From positions 123,893 through 160,030 of the forward strand of contig MNCI01011864.1 in the NCBI GenBank assembly GCA_015680685.1: a DNA stretch of 36,138 nt, in the 5' to 3' direction. Made by a program: the position numbers and the translations under genes. The notes beneath the pieces are model-generated. The model was given only the letters and a program-made list of their open reading frames with translations. It was not told where the DNA came from and made no database searches. Within the stretch, counting starts at the first letter, position 1. Every line of letters starts with the position of its first letter. This DNA is from Gnetum montanum (taxonomy: Eukaryota; Streptophyta; Gnetopsida; Gnetales; Gnetaceae). Positions 20,980 to 31,011 of the stretch are shown here, piece by piece.

Positions 20980-21860
20980 GGCTTTATGTCTTGTTGGATT
21001 CCAGAGGAACCGTCGAGGCGACCAATCTGTATCACACAAAGCGTAAACAACCACAAAGGGTGTTACATTTATGCCAGTGCACAATGGTATATAGAGCACG
21101 TGCAAGACTACCATAAGGCAAGTTCAGTTGACAAGCGATCAAGAAGGCTTTATGTCTCGCAGGATCCTGGAGGGACCATCGAGATGACCGACCTACACCA
21201 CACAAGGTGCAAACAACCGCAAAAGGTTGTCACGTTTACGCCTATGCGAGCTAGGGTGCAGAGCGCATGCAAGACTACTATAAAAGGGAAGGCAAGTTAA
21301 CTCGTCGTCGGAAGGCTTTATGTTCCGCATGATCCCAGAGGGACCGTCGAGGTGACCGATCTACATCATACGATGCGTAAACAACCGTAGATGGTGTCGA
21401 GTCTACGCTAATGCGTATCACGGTGTAGAAGACTTGCAAGGCTACAGTAAGGGAAGTGAGCTAATCTAGAAGGATTTATGTCTTGCAGGATCCCCGAGGG
21501 ACCGTTGAAGCAACTGGTCTATTCCACACGAGGTGGGGTCTAGAATGCATGTAAGACAATTGTAAGACGGGCGAACTAACTAGTGATCAAGCAGGCTTTG
21601 CGTCTTGCAGGATCCCAAAGGGACCATCAAAGCAACCGATCTGTACCACATGAGATGAGATACAGAACGCATGCAAGACAATCGTAAAATAAGCTAGTTA
21701 GCCAACAATTGGAGGCCTTATGTTCTGTAGGGCTCCCGACGAGCCATCAAGGCGACCGGTTTGCACCGCACAAAGCGCAAACAACCGTAGGAGGGTGTCA
21801 CGTTTACGCTTTTGTGTATCAGGGTGCAGAAGGCTCGCAGAACTACCATGACACGTGGAA
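20980..21860. repeat. Six-unit tandem repeat in the Tat leader
   Basis: Units start with ggctttatgt or a near copy at 20980, 21146, 21314, 21472, 21594 and 21714. Unit lengths are about 166, 168, 158, 122, 120 and 147 bp; units 4 and 5 lack an internal block of about 40 bp. Each contains gcaggatcc-n5-gggaccRtcgaRg and a cgcatgcaagac word. The array fills the untranslated leader between the primer site and gag. The plus-strand open frame of 149 codons across it is a by-product of repetition. Confidence 0.8.
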
Positions 21861-21872
21861 AAGGCACCAAAA

Positions 21873-21891
21873 GGCCCTCCTTCTAGTGCCA
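21873..21891 (-). other. Candidate primer binding site of the Tat element
   Basis: Seven bases inside the LTR end, the minus strand reads TGGCACTAGAAGGAGGGCC, which starts with the TGG that every tRNA 3' end would require. I could not name the tRNA that ends in CCTTCTAGTGCCA. GGCAC (21863) and GTGCC (21886) could also pair around it. Confidence 0.5.
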
Positions 21892-22963
21892 AAAAACTGT
21901 AGCGATTGAAAACGTCGGTGGCTGGAAAACACCGGGGGGTCGGTGGGCACGACAGTTCCAACCCCGTATCCGCGGGAGGGCCGTGCTGGGTGTGTGCAGA
22001 CACGGGGTGCCCTAAACGGTCTGGTCGATCAGACAGGGACTTACATCAGCATCAATATAGCCTTTTGCAATGTAAAGAATGCGAAATGTAAGATAATTCT
22101 TGAAAGTAAATGAAGTAGGAGAGAAACTGTAAAAAATGCAACAGTATTACGAAGTAATGCTTAAAGGTGAATAAAACAGAATATGATGTAAAATGAGACA
22201 ATAAACAAGAAATAAAGTAAAGTGTAGTTAGAAACATGCACCGCTCCGAAGCTACAAACTCGCTCGGTCAGGGTGGATATAATCGGTTGCACAGCGTGAT
22301 GGAGTGCAGAAACCCAAGAGTAACCAAGGCGTGTCGAGCAAAAAAAGCTATGTGCTTGGACGCAGACTTGGGTACAAACAATGCGGGGTTCTACCAAGTT
22401 GGTAGAATGGAGACGGGACCCCATGCCAGCTGAGAGAGACTCACTATTTATAGTGTTAAACAGATGACTTTGATGTTACAATGCTGGAGAGAGGAGAAGT
22501 CTTTGTTTCAGAATTCCAAAGTTCCCACCCCTTGCGATGAGACGTGATTCACATAGGCCGCGATATCACATCTGCCACGATATCGCATCCCCTACGATAT
22601 TGTGTACGCGATATCACAGTCTGCCACCATATCTATAAATAAGACACGGCTCTCCCTTGTTAAGGATCCCAGTTTTAGAGTAGCGAAGCTCTAGTAGTTT
22701 GATCCCTCCAGAGTTAGATTTTTTCCCGTGTCTACCCATAGTGTGGTGAATGTAATTGTACGATGTCTTTATTCGAGTGTGTCGTACTTGGACACACACA
22801 TGATCGGAAATAAAGATCAAGATTACTTCATCATTGTAGCATTCACTTTGTTATTTATTTGTTTATTTATTTATTTAATGTTATTTACTGTTTTCTCTCT
22901 CACCCCTAAACTCCTAGAACGTGGAACGAGTACGACTTGATTACGAGCATTTAAGTGTGACTA

Positions 22964-23080
22964 CTTGGTAGCCCAGTGGCATATCTAGGATCTACGCTTG
23001 GTAACCCAGTGGCGTAATTGGGATCTGTGCTTGGTAATCCTAGTGGCATACCTAGGAGCTACGCTTCGTAGTCCTAGTGG
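22964..23080 (+). repeat. 33-bp tandem repeat inside the solo LTR
   Basis: Copies of cttggtaRcccagtggcata start at 22964, 22997, 23030 and 23064, the last partial. Elements A and B show at most a single related copy at this place, so the amplification is specific to this LTR. Confidence 0.7.
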
Positions 23081-23251
23081 TAGTCGTGCACGAGGTCCAA
23101 GATGTGTACAGTTGATTAAGGAATCAGTTGCTTGTGACACTTAGGCTAGATTTGATTTTATTACCCTTCTCCTCCTAGCTTAGTTTAGTTAATCTTATTT
23201 TCCACTGCCTTCAGGAGTAGCGTTAGATTAGGAACACATCATACAACTCAT

Positions 23252-23293
23252 CTGGACTAAACCATACGTGACAAATATGCAATACTAGTCCAG
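23252..23293 (+). other. U5 hairpin of the solo LTR
   Basis: CTGGACTA (23252-23259) pairs with TAGTCCAG (23286-23293); three more outer pairs (one T-G) extend it to 11. It lies where elements A and B have their CAGACTTACTT stem, with a related loop, but the stem bases differ on both sides. Confidence 0.6.
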
Positions 23294-23767
23294 GTGGGAA
23301 GATAGCGAACTACGACCTAAGGATAACTGTCTAGGTGCCACAACTAGTCCATTTGCGGAGTTCGACCGGATCGCGCATGCTACGCTCGTTTCGTATGGTT
23401 GAGTGTAGGGGTACCTCGCCACTCATCACCTTGGGAGTTGTTTACTTCAAGAAGGATAGGAACTCTTTTGAAATTGCCAACCTTTAAAAATTGTGGACTT
23501 CTTTGCATGTTGTTTACCAGGGTATTTATAGGACCGAGGGCATGTGAAAGGGGTGGTTTGAATGCTATGTGCCTCAAGCCTTCGTTGTCTTGCTAGCGCC
23601 ACTCATGTCGTTTGTGACCATTGGACCTACAATACCATTGCAATGCAAACCTGTATGCAATAACTGCAATCCTACTACGCTGTAATTGCGCCGTCAGAGT
23701 CTAGAGACGTGTGCCAACGGTCCGATTCGGTGGAGTGCATTGATGTTGCATAACCACCTGCATGCCT

Positions 23768-24207
23768 TGCTGTGCTTTGTGACGTAGCATGCTTGGCGTA
23801 GCGTAGCACTTTTTCACGCATTCTACTATATGTCACATGCTTGCTACGCTATGTAGCATAGCGTAGCATAGCAACTGGCCTTAGTTAAGGAAGCTTTGCC
23901 GATTTGCAAACCTTGTCTCCTGCGATGCAAGTCTTGCGAACTCTGTTGACTCCACCTTTCGAACTACCTTCTGTCTCTTCCGTAGGATTGCTATGCATTG
24001 TTGTGCCATGTAGCTCAGCGTAGCGTAGCAACAAACATGGTCTGCCACTTCCTAACGGAAAGGGACATCATTGCAAAACTAGAAATTGGGCGAGGGGAGC
24101 TGGTGGTGACGTCGTTGCCATGCTACATTGCGTGGCGTAGCGTAGCATGGCACTTCATTCCACCATCATCTTCTAAAGCTTGCTACACTACATAACGTAG
24201 TGTAGCA
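23768..24207. repeat. Inverted-repeat (TGCTACGC) hairpins in the Tat 5' LTR U3
   Basis: The best is TGCTACGCTATG-tag-CATAGCGTAGCA (23842-23868), a perfect 12-bp stem. TGCTACACTAC-ataac-GTAGTGTAGCA (24181-24207) is a perfect 11-bp stem. TGCTACATTGCG-tgg-CGTAGCGTAGCA (24121-24147) pairs with two T-G pairs and one mismatch. Looser 8-bp pairs are 23768/23808 and 23989/24030. The same word recurs in introns of the antisense gene, for example a hairpin near 15373-15404. Confidence 0.65.
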
Positions 24208-24489
24208 TAGCAGGCTTCGTGACTTAGAAAACATGTTGAACTATTTTTTGCGCATCCAGAATGCTGCTACCGACTTCGCGCACTGCTTCTAAACAGGCTG
24301 TCGACTAGGCGGGCTACTTTGGTGGATAGGCGGGATGATGTGGAGCTTATCCATGCCTAAAGTAGAAAATTTTTCGAACTGGCCAGTCTGAACTCAGAAC
24401 GTTCTTCTCCTGAAGAACTACCGTAGTGCTGCGTGGATTGTCGTGCCTGGTGAAGCGAGAATGACCTCGCATTTTTTGGGGGTGTTTCA

Positions 24490-24494
24490 CATGG
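24490..24494. repeat. Right target-site duplication (catgg) of the Tat element
   Basis: It matches 6628-6632. The joined empty site would read gagtcatggttgatg. Confidence 0.8.
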
Positions 24495-27400
24495 TTGATG
24501 TTTTATAATGAATTTTATAGCCACAAGTGGTGATTACCTTATGGTTTGATATTATGTATACCATGAGCTAACCACAAGTCACGGCATTACAAAAAACTTG
24601 AGATGAATTCTAAAATTATTAATGAGAATGTTGGTGGCTATTGATGATTATTGAATGATGAATAGAGATGATAGATGAATTGTTAATAAAAATTGATGAA
24701 GTAACAATAATTGATGAAATGTTGATAAAATTGATGAATTGGAAAAATTTTGTAACACATAATGTTATCACTAAAGTCTCTTTTACAATCATAGTTTTCC
24801 TACATATTTATAGCTAATAGATGGGGCCATAATGGTTTATGATGTCACATACATATTTTCATGGAAATTGAATAGGAAATTGAAGGGAGATAAGAGTTTG
24901 GCACTATTATTTAATTACATTAGCCCATTAATCCTTTTGTGAAAGCAAAATAAATGAAAATTTTGCTAATTTTTTGGATGTAACTTGATTGAAAATAATT
25001 TTTTTATCTTTGGATATTTTTTTTGGCAAAGCGATCTATTAGATTATGAGAACAACGCAATGGTGAAAAATTAATTTTTTTTGATTTTTTTTTAGTTGTG
25101 ATATCTTCACAATGTGGATGAATTTCAAATTGTTCTTAAGCTCTTTAGAAATCTTGTTCTACAATCTATGAGTCTATAAAATTTTAAATTAATTGGAATT
25201 TATTTGATAATTTAAATCTTTCCGAAGAAAGGAGTCTTCAATAAAATTTTTCAGTGTCTAGGATAGAAATTTTTGATTTGCAATATTAATATCTATGCAA
25301 TCCAAGAGAGTTATGGAGTGAGTAAATACTTGATATAAATCTCTTTCAACAATCTACCTACTTGAAAAATTTGGTATTAATTTGAGTTAATTTGATAGTT
25401 GAAATTTGTTATACAAAAGTAGCCCCAATGTGATTTTTTAACTTTTGTTGAAACACTTGAATTAACACAAAGGATATGATAAAAATTGTTTGGCCTAATT
25501 GGATGAGGATCTGTAATAGATATTTGCAAGGGAAACAATGAGGTATTAAACTCTTGATTTGGAAACTCTAAGTCATGGATTCAATTTTAGTGGGTAATGC
25601 TAAGTTATAAAGTTCTATGTACTATATATCTTGGGGTATAGTTATCTTTCAATTCTTTCAAGTTCCACAACCTTAGATATTTGTGGGAGTGAATAAGGAT
25701 GGCATTGAATGAGAGATGAGACAAATTGAAAAGAGAAATTAGAGCTTAGAAATTTGAAGAGACAACTTATGAGAGCAAATTTGAAACAATCTTTTATTAC
25801 CTTCAAAAGGTTGAAGCCATACTTGATGTTAATCAGAAGTGAATTGGGGCCAAAAATAATTACATCCATCCATCAATTCATTTTAATAAAATAAAAATCA
25901 ATGTTTTTTTGCTTGATATGATGACAAAATGCAAATTTAACTTTTTTTTTCTCTTATTTATCTTATTGGACACATGGGCCATGACACACTGTCTCTAATA
26001 ATTTCCTACCTTACCCTATATGTTATAAGAATTCAAATATAATTTAGATGGCTTTAGTCCCTATTTTACAAAAATGCTATTTTGTTTTAACTTGGGCTTT
26101 GGATTTTGCCTTTTGTCTTCAAAGGTTTACTTGATTGTACTATACTTCCATATGTATATATGGCCTTCTATCACCTTGAACTTTGGTTTGTTAAACTTAT
26201 TTCTTTCCACATCGTGGACATAAAAATTGAGCTGAATATTAGTATTCAAATTACATGCTAGAACCAACAAGTAAAACACTATAAATTCGATGTAAGAGAT
26301 ACCTTCAACATCAAGAATTCTTTGCCTTTTTTGATAGTTTTTAATATCATTGAGTAGATTTGACATAATAGTATTAGACATAATAGCTTGTTGGGGCCAT
26401 ATCTCTGAAGCATAGTTAAGATGACCTTGAATAAAAAATTTGACTACATCATTACATCTCAAAATTAAAGTTTGAAACTAACATCTAACTAGTCATTAGT
26501 TAAAAATGAAGTTTGGATGTAAAAGTTATGGCTAGTTCTTCACAATAGCTAACTATCCTAGTGTAATGAAGAAGTTACCATGCTAGTATTAGTAACAATT
26601 CATCACACTAGTGTGACCATGTTGGCATGATCAAGTTATCACACCAACTAGTATAATCACGTTGGCATAAAATAATACTCACATTCTAGTGTAAGCACAC
26701 TAATCATGTTACACATTGAAAACAACATCGTAATAAACAAGAAATAACAATTTCTAGATTTACCTACATTCAAAAGCTTCCAACTAAACTTTAACAATAG
26801 AAAAATTAAAAGTTTATGCAAAAATTATATGCTTTTAATAAAAAGGAAGAATAAATTTGAACTTTTTAAAATTTTTTAAAATTTCCTTTTTACATTTTAA
26901 TAATTTTACTTTTCTTAGAAACCAAAAAAAAATGAAAAGAAACAAAAAAAAAATTATATTTTTCTAAAAGATTTTTTTAAAGATAAGATAAGCACTACAA
27001 GGTTCTAATTTGTTCTAAATACAAAGAACTAAAAAAATATGTTTCTATCCCAAGTATTTTAGGGGACTGATATTTATGCAAGAAATCTATTACTTTGGCC
27101 TTTTGATCTCTTGGTAATCTTGATAATTGAAGGAAATACATGAGAGCATCTTCACACTTTGAACTTTCTGTACTCATTTTGACAACCTTTAATAACATGT
27201 TTTACCTTTTAAAATTTTAATTATAATTGTTGGTTTTCTTTACTTGAATTTTTTAATTTTCTTCAATCCCCAGGGTGATCTAACTTTGGCTATATCATTT
27301 TAGGTGCTTCACCTAGAGGATTAATTGTCTGAAAAGTAAGGCTAAGGCTTACCCATGAAAGGGTTCTTAAGGCCTAAAAGCCTTTGGAAATTTTTCCTTG

Positions 27401-28038
27401 GTACATATTTCTTGCACCAAAAGGAAGATCATTCCTCTTTTCTAGAACCTTGTAAGTTCTTAACTAAAGATTCACTTGCAATTACTTGACTTAGAACTAG
27501 AAACTTGGTTTTCCCCTTTATGTTTGTAGTCTTCCAAGATGCCTTGTGTAGGATCTTATAATTCCAAAATATTGTATGCTACAAGTTAAGGCCTACATGT
27601 TATGTTTAAAAACACCGTCAAATCAACATAGCTTTCCAATATACAACATTAATTTCTTGGGTAGAAAAATCTTTGGAAAATAATTAAAATCTTAAATCTT
27701 CACATGACTCATATCTTTGGACATTCCTTTAACAACTATTTGCAAGATTATGATTAGTAGTAAAAAAGATAACAATCTTGAAATAATTGAATTACTTGAA
27801 TTTAGGAGGCAAATTGGACATGATTCTAAATCAACATTAATTTCTAAAATTTTTTATAACTTTATTTTTATAAAGATATATCTAGGCATCCTTGTAAGTC
27901 AAATACAACTACAATAAGAGTGAAACACCTCAAGAAAAATTTATGTTTTAAACAAGAAAACCTGGTAACCAAATGTTTACCTTGTAATTTGATCAAATTC
28001 AAGAGAAAACACAAATACCTTGATTTCCCATCAAAAAA
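24495..28038. other. AT-rich DNA, no recognised gene
   Basis: Long A/T runs, short ttgatgaa-type repeats (24650-24740) and an imperfect repeat with actagt and gttggcat words (26600-26680). Two minus-strand open frames of 111 codons (26127-26462) and 67 codons (26995-27198) have no motif I recognise and no gene-like context. The left part may continue the old repeat that the Tat element split. Confidence 0.5.
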
Positions 28039-28673
28039 TGTTACCGTATGACCCTGTTTTAGCCCAAATTCTATGCCATTTTAATATGTAAAATAAAATC
28101 CATGGCCCACAAGCTATGAATTTTATTATGTCAGTGTATAGGAGATAAAAAGTTAAAAACGCTACCAAGTTAAAAAGTTTTGGGCCATGAAAATGGTCCA
28201 AATACACTATGTAATGGTCCAGAAAGCACATGGAAATGTAACCAACATAGAAACAGCAAATTGGAGGCCTATTTAAGCTAGTTTTCAACACCATTTCTAA
28301 ATTCTTTGGGCACATATTTGGCATAATCATTGCAGAGTAGAAAGACTTTGTAGCAGCATTCAAGTGTAGATCAATTAGACAGACAAGTACAAATTCAAGT
28401 GTAGAACACACTACTCTTGCACGTGATCTTAAATGATATTCTATGTATTTTTAGGCTGTAAAAGCCTCAATCTATACCATTCTAAACCTATTTTACAACT
28501 ATTTCTTACAATATTTAATATAAAGTTTGCAATTTTTTTTGGCCATATCATTTCACTCTCTTTCTATTCTTAGCTTAATGTTGGGTTTTACATTTGCATG
28601 CTTTCTCTCATTTCTATTCTTAGCTTAATGTTGGGTTTTACATTTGCATGCTTTCTCTCATTTCATGGTAACA
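28039..28673. repeat. Possible old LTR (TGTTACC … GGTAACA)
   Basis: The ends form a 7-bp inverted repeat, TGTTACC at 28039 and GGTAACA ending at 28673, around 635 bp with a TATA-like ctatttaag near 28270. I see no target duplication and no convincing primer site after it. It could be the 5' LTR of the element to which the degenerate frame at 29697 belongs. Confidence 0.3.
28561..28660. repeat. Exact 50-bp tandem duplication
   Basis: Bases 28561-28610 and 28611-28660 are identical, beginning tttctattcttagc. Perfect identity amid decayed sequence means this duplication is young. Confidence 0.9.
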
Positions 28674-29696
28674 TATTTTCTAAATCTTTAGGTGATCAAC
28701 AAGACCACCTAAGATGCCTCAAATCTTTTCAAGGCCCATGAATCTTGGGGTTAAAATTATATGCACAATTCTCTTGATTTTCCAACGTCAATTTTTTCTG
28801 TGTTACAATTTTCTGGCACTAGAAGAAAGGCCTCCATCCAATTTCTTCATCCAAAAAACCTGTGTAAAAATATTTTGTGCTTGTTTCTACCTTTGCACAA
28901 TGTATTTGACAAAGTAAAAATTATTTTGGGTTTTCTGCAAACCCCAAAGTTTTACACTATAGCCAGTTTTCATTGTTACAGTAGCAAAATTTAAGAAAAA
29001 TTTAAAATTATTGTTTTCACAATTCCAGTCCATGGTGCTTCCCTTGTTTCTTACATTTATAGTTCAAAAAAATTGTTTTTATAGTTGCAGTGCACATTGC
29101 TTTCCTTGTTTCCTGCATTATAGTTTTGCAGTTTGCAATTTCCCTCTACTTTTGTGCATTTGTAGTTGATGAAGTTTTTCTACATACATTGAAGCCTTTT
29201 CCCATTTTTCTCAATGTTGCTTAAATACATTGGGAAAAAAATTACCTCTGTAGTTATAGTTCACTCCATTTTCCATCTTTTTACACTTACATATTTTCTT
29301 GATTTCGCAAATATGCTACACTTTATTTACATTGCAATTTCATACACTGCAGTGTAGTGCAGTTTCATATGCAGTAGTTTCATAAGTTGAAGTCTTATAT
29401 GTTCATAAGTTGTAGTCTTATATGTTGCAGTTTCATACATTACAATCTCATATGCTATATTTTCATACACTATAGTTTCAAGCTGTAGTCACACAAGCTA
29501 CATTTTAAATGAGTTGTCACATATGCTATATCCCATATACACTACACCTCATATAAGCTACACCTTAAACAAGCTTACAAGCTACAAACTACAACTTGTA
29601 TAAAATATTAAAACCTTTGTCACATGTACCCACCTACTTAGTCTTACATAGTTTATGCCTTTTGCATCAATCGTTTTACCACAAAACATAGTAGCC
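28674..29696. other. Non-coding stretch with degenerate short repeats
   Basis: No gene seen. From 29330 to 29590 words such as tttcatacactRcagt and cataagttgtagtcttatatg recur irregularly. This could be the leader before the frame at 29697. Confidence 0.45.
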
Positions 29697-30167
29697 ATGG
29701 CCTTGAACTAGGAATCTGCTCGTGTATATGACCCTAGGGACCTAGCCTTAATGGAGCATAGGTAGTTTTTTAGGCAATTAAGACTTAACCCACTTCATGC
29801 AAACATCAACGAACAATATGACAACTTCAAATGTGTAAAAATACAAGTTGGTTTATGCATCCCACGTAAGGAATTCAACTCCAAGCATCAATATGAATTG
29901 ATCTAAAAGGATGGGAAGGAATACATCCCCTCACCATATGACCATATTGAATTATTCGAATTCTACATGCACCTGTTGGCACAATTGATAAATGTAGATT
30001 ATGATAGTGAAGTGAGTGAAAAAGCAAGTTTATGATCTTACCTAGAGAATCAGGACAAGCTTGGAGCCTACTATGAAAATGATACTCACTTAGGGGGCCC
30101 ATTGCAACAATCCATCCTTGAGGTATCTTTGTTCAACTCTATGCCTCTTATTTTAGCAATAAACTAA
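29697..30167 (+). pseudogene. Degenerate 157-codon reading frame, function unknown
   Basis: From ATG 29697-29699 (context gccATGG) to TAA 30165-30167 the frame has no length change and four internal stops (two TAG, one TAA, one TGA). All could come from Gln or Arg codons by C-to-T change. Protein-like stretches include ESARVYDPRDLALMEHR, CVKIQVGLCIPRKEFN, SPYDHIELFEFYMHLLAQL and YLENQDKLGAYYEND. I do not recognise the family. It may be the start of a gag or of a retroelement-borne gene. The LTR of element B cuts in 18 bases after the stop. Confidence 0.5.
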
Positions 30168-30185
30168 ACCCCCCTTATGGCCTAT

Positions 30186-30997
30186 TGATGAGTGGCGAGA
30201 TACCCCTACACTCAACCATACGAATACGAGCGTAGCACATGCAATCCAGTCGAACTCTGCAGACTAAGTGCCTACACACCCATGGAACACTTAGGGTTAA
30301 TCCTTCGTTGTCTTCCCAGACTTACTTGTAGTTGTTACGGTGTATGGTTAAGTAAGTCTGAGGTATATGATTTTTATAGCTTTTTATGTTTTTGTCTCCT
30401 ATGCTAACAAGGTGAAGGGTTGAGAAACTAATTACTAACTCTAACTAATGAACTACGTCTAAATTACCTAGCGTCAGCATCCGTTCCCACTTACCGTTCA
30501 CACCCTGAACCAATGTAACCATGGTTACCAAACGCTAATCATTGCTGGGATCACCACGCGTAACACACGTGCTCGAAGCGGTCATACTGAGGCACTTAAC
30601 TAGGAGAGAAGGGTTGAGAGAGAAAGCAGTAAATAACAAATAATTAATAACAAGTAATAAAATCCTAATTAGCCTATTCCATGCACTATAATGTTTATCC
30701 AAGAAGCTCGTCTTTATTTCCGTACACAAACTTGTGTTCAAGTACAATGTTTGCTTGAATAAAGATCCATTCACTTTAGGACTCCTACTGTGGGCACATG
30801 GAAAATATTCTATCTCTGGAGTGATCAATCTACCAGAGTTTCCCTACTGTCTAGCCTAGGATGAGGAAACAAGGGAGAGCTGCCTCTTATTTATAGATAT
30901 GACGGCACACCATGATATCGCGTATGCGATATTGCGGGGGAGGATGCGATATCGCGACTACGCAATATCACGGCCCATGCGATATCACATCCTATCA
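30186..30997 (-). repeat. 3' LTR of element B (812 bp)
   Basis: Starts TGATGAGTGG at 30186 and ends CCTATCA at 30997, matching the ends of the other family-A LTRs. The left neighbour is not a primer site, as expected for a 3' LTR. Five CGATATCG-type palindromes at 30913-30987 lie next to the TATA box at 30888-30895. The U5 hairpin is at 30317-30360. The five bases to the left are cctat; the partner duplication is outside the window. Confidence 0.88.
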
Positions 30998-31011
30998 TAC
31001 CCCCATGACTA
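30998..31011 (-). other. Polypurine tract of element B
   Basis: The minus strand reads TAGTCATGGGGGTA and then the LTR start TGATAGG. A purine-rich run directly before the 3' LTR primes second-strand DNA. The same 16 bases (catacccccatgacta on the plus strand) recur at 31550-31565. Confidence 0.65.

Larger units (their letters stand above)
22535..23428 (+). mobile_element. Solo LTR of family A nested in the Tat 5' LTR
   Basis: It spans 894 bp in plus orientation, starting CGATGAGACG (the expected TG start mutated to CG) and ending CACTCATCA. The five bases ccttg flank it at 22530-22534 and 23429-23433. The other Tat LTR has the uninterrupted site at about 7255-7275 (cccaccccttgggagctg). This is the result of insertion followed by LTR-LTR recombination. 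Its TATA box is at 22634-22641 and its CGATATCG array (four units) at 22561-22616. Confidence 0.92.
6633..24489 (-). mobile_element. Tat-lineage Ty3/gypsy retrotransposon with a nested antisense gene
   Basis: The element lies on the minus strand between catgg duplications. Sense order is 5' LTR (24489-21898), primer site, tandem-repeat leader, gag (from 20903), protease, a 5-kb probable intron, RT, gypsy RNase H, a second archaeal-type RNase H, integrase, a 3' UTR and the 3' LTR. The second RNase H is diagnostic of the Tat lineage, which includes Ogre and Retand. All genes carry in-frame stops. The spacer between protease and RT contains an opposite-strand spliced gene. The two LTRs agree over about 810 bp (U5, R and TATA) but not in U3. 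Confidence 0.85.
21898..24489 (-). repeat. 5' LTR of the Tat element, split by a solo LTR
   Basis: Outer end TTTCA at 24489 followed by the catgg duplication; inner end TGTAGCG at 21898 (in + reading). Without the 899-bp insertion it is about 1693 bp. Sense order is U3 (24489 to about 23560), TATA box (23530-23523), R and U5. U3 carries five inverted-repeat pairs of the word TGCTACGC. Confidence 0.8.

Noticed and set aside
20851-21300. Plus-strand open frame of 149 codons.
   Set aside because: It lies over the tandem-repeat leader and the antisense of the gag start. The repeats keep it open; no domain is visible.
26127-26462. Minus-strand 111-codon frame as a host gene.
   Set aside because: No known motif, AT-rich surroundings, and no splice or promoter signals that I can support.
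30181-31002. Reading 30186-30997 as a solo LTR.
   Set aside because: The left (cctat) and right (taccc) neighbours do not match, and a polypurine tract plus gag-protease follow on the right, so it is a 3' LTR.
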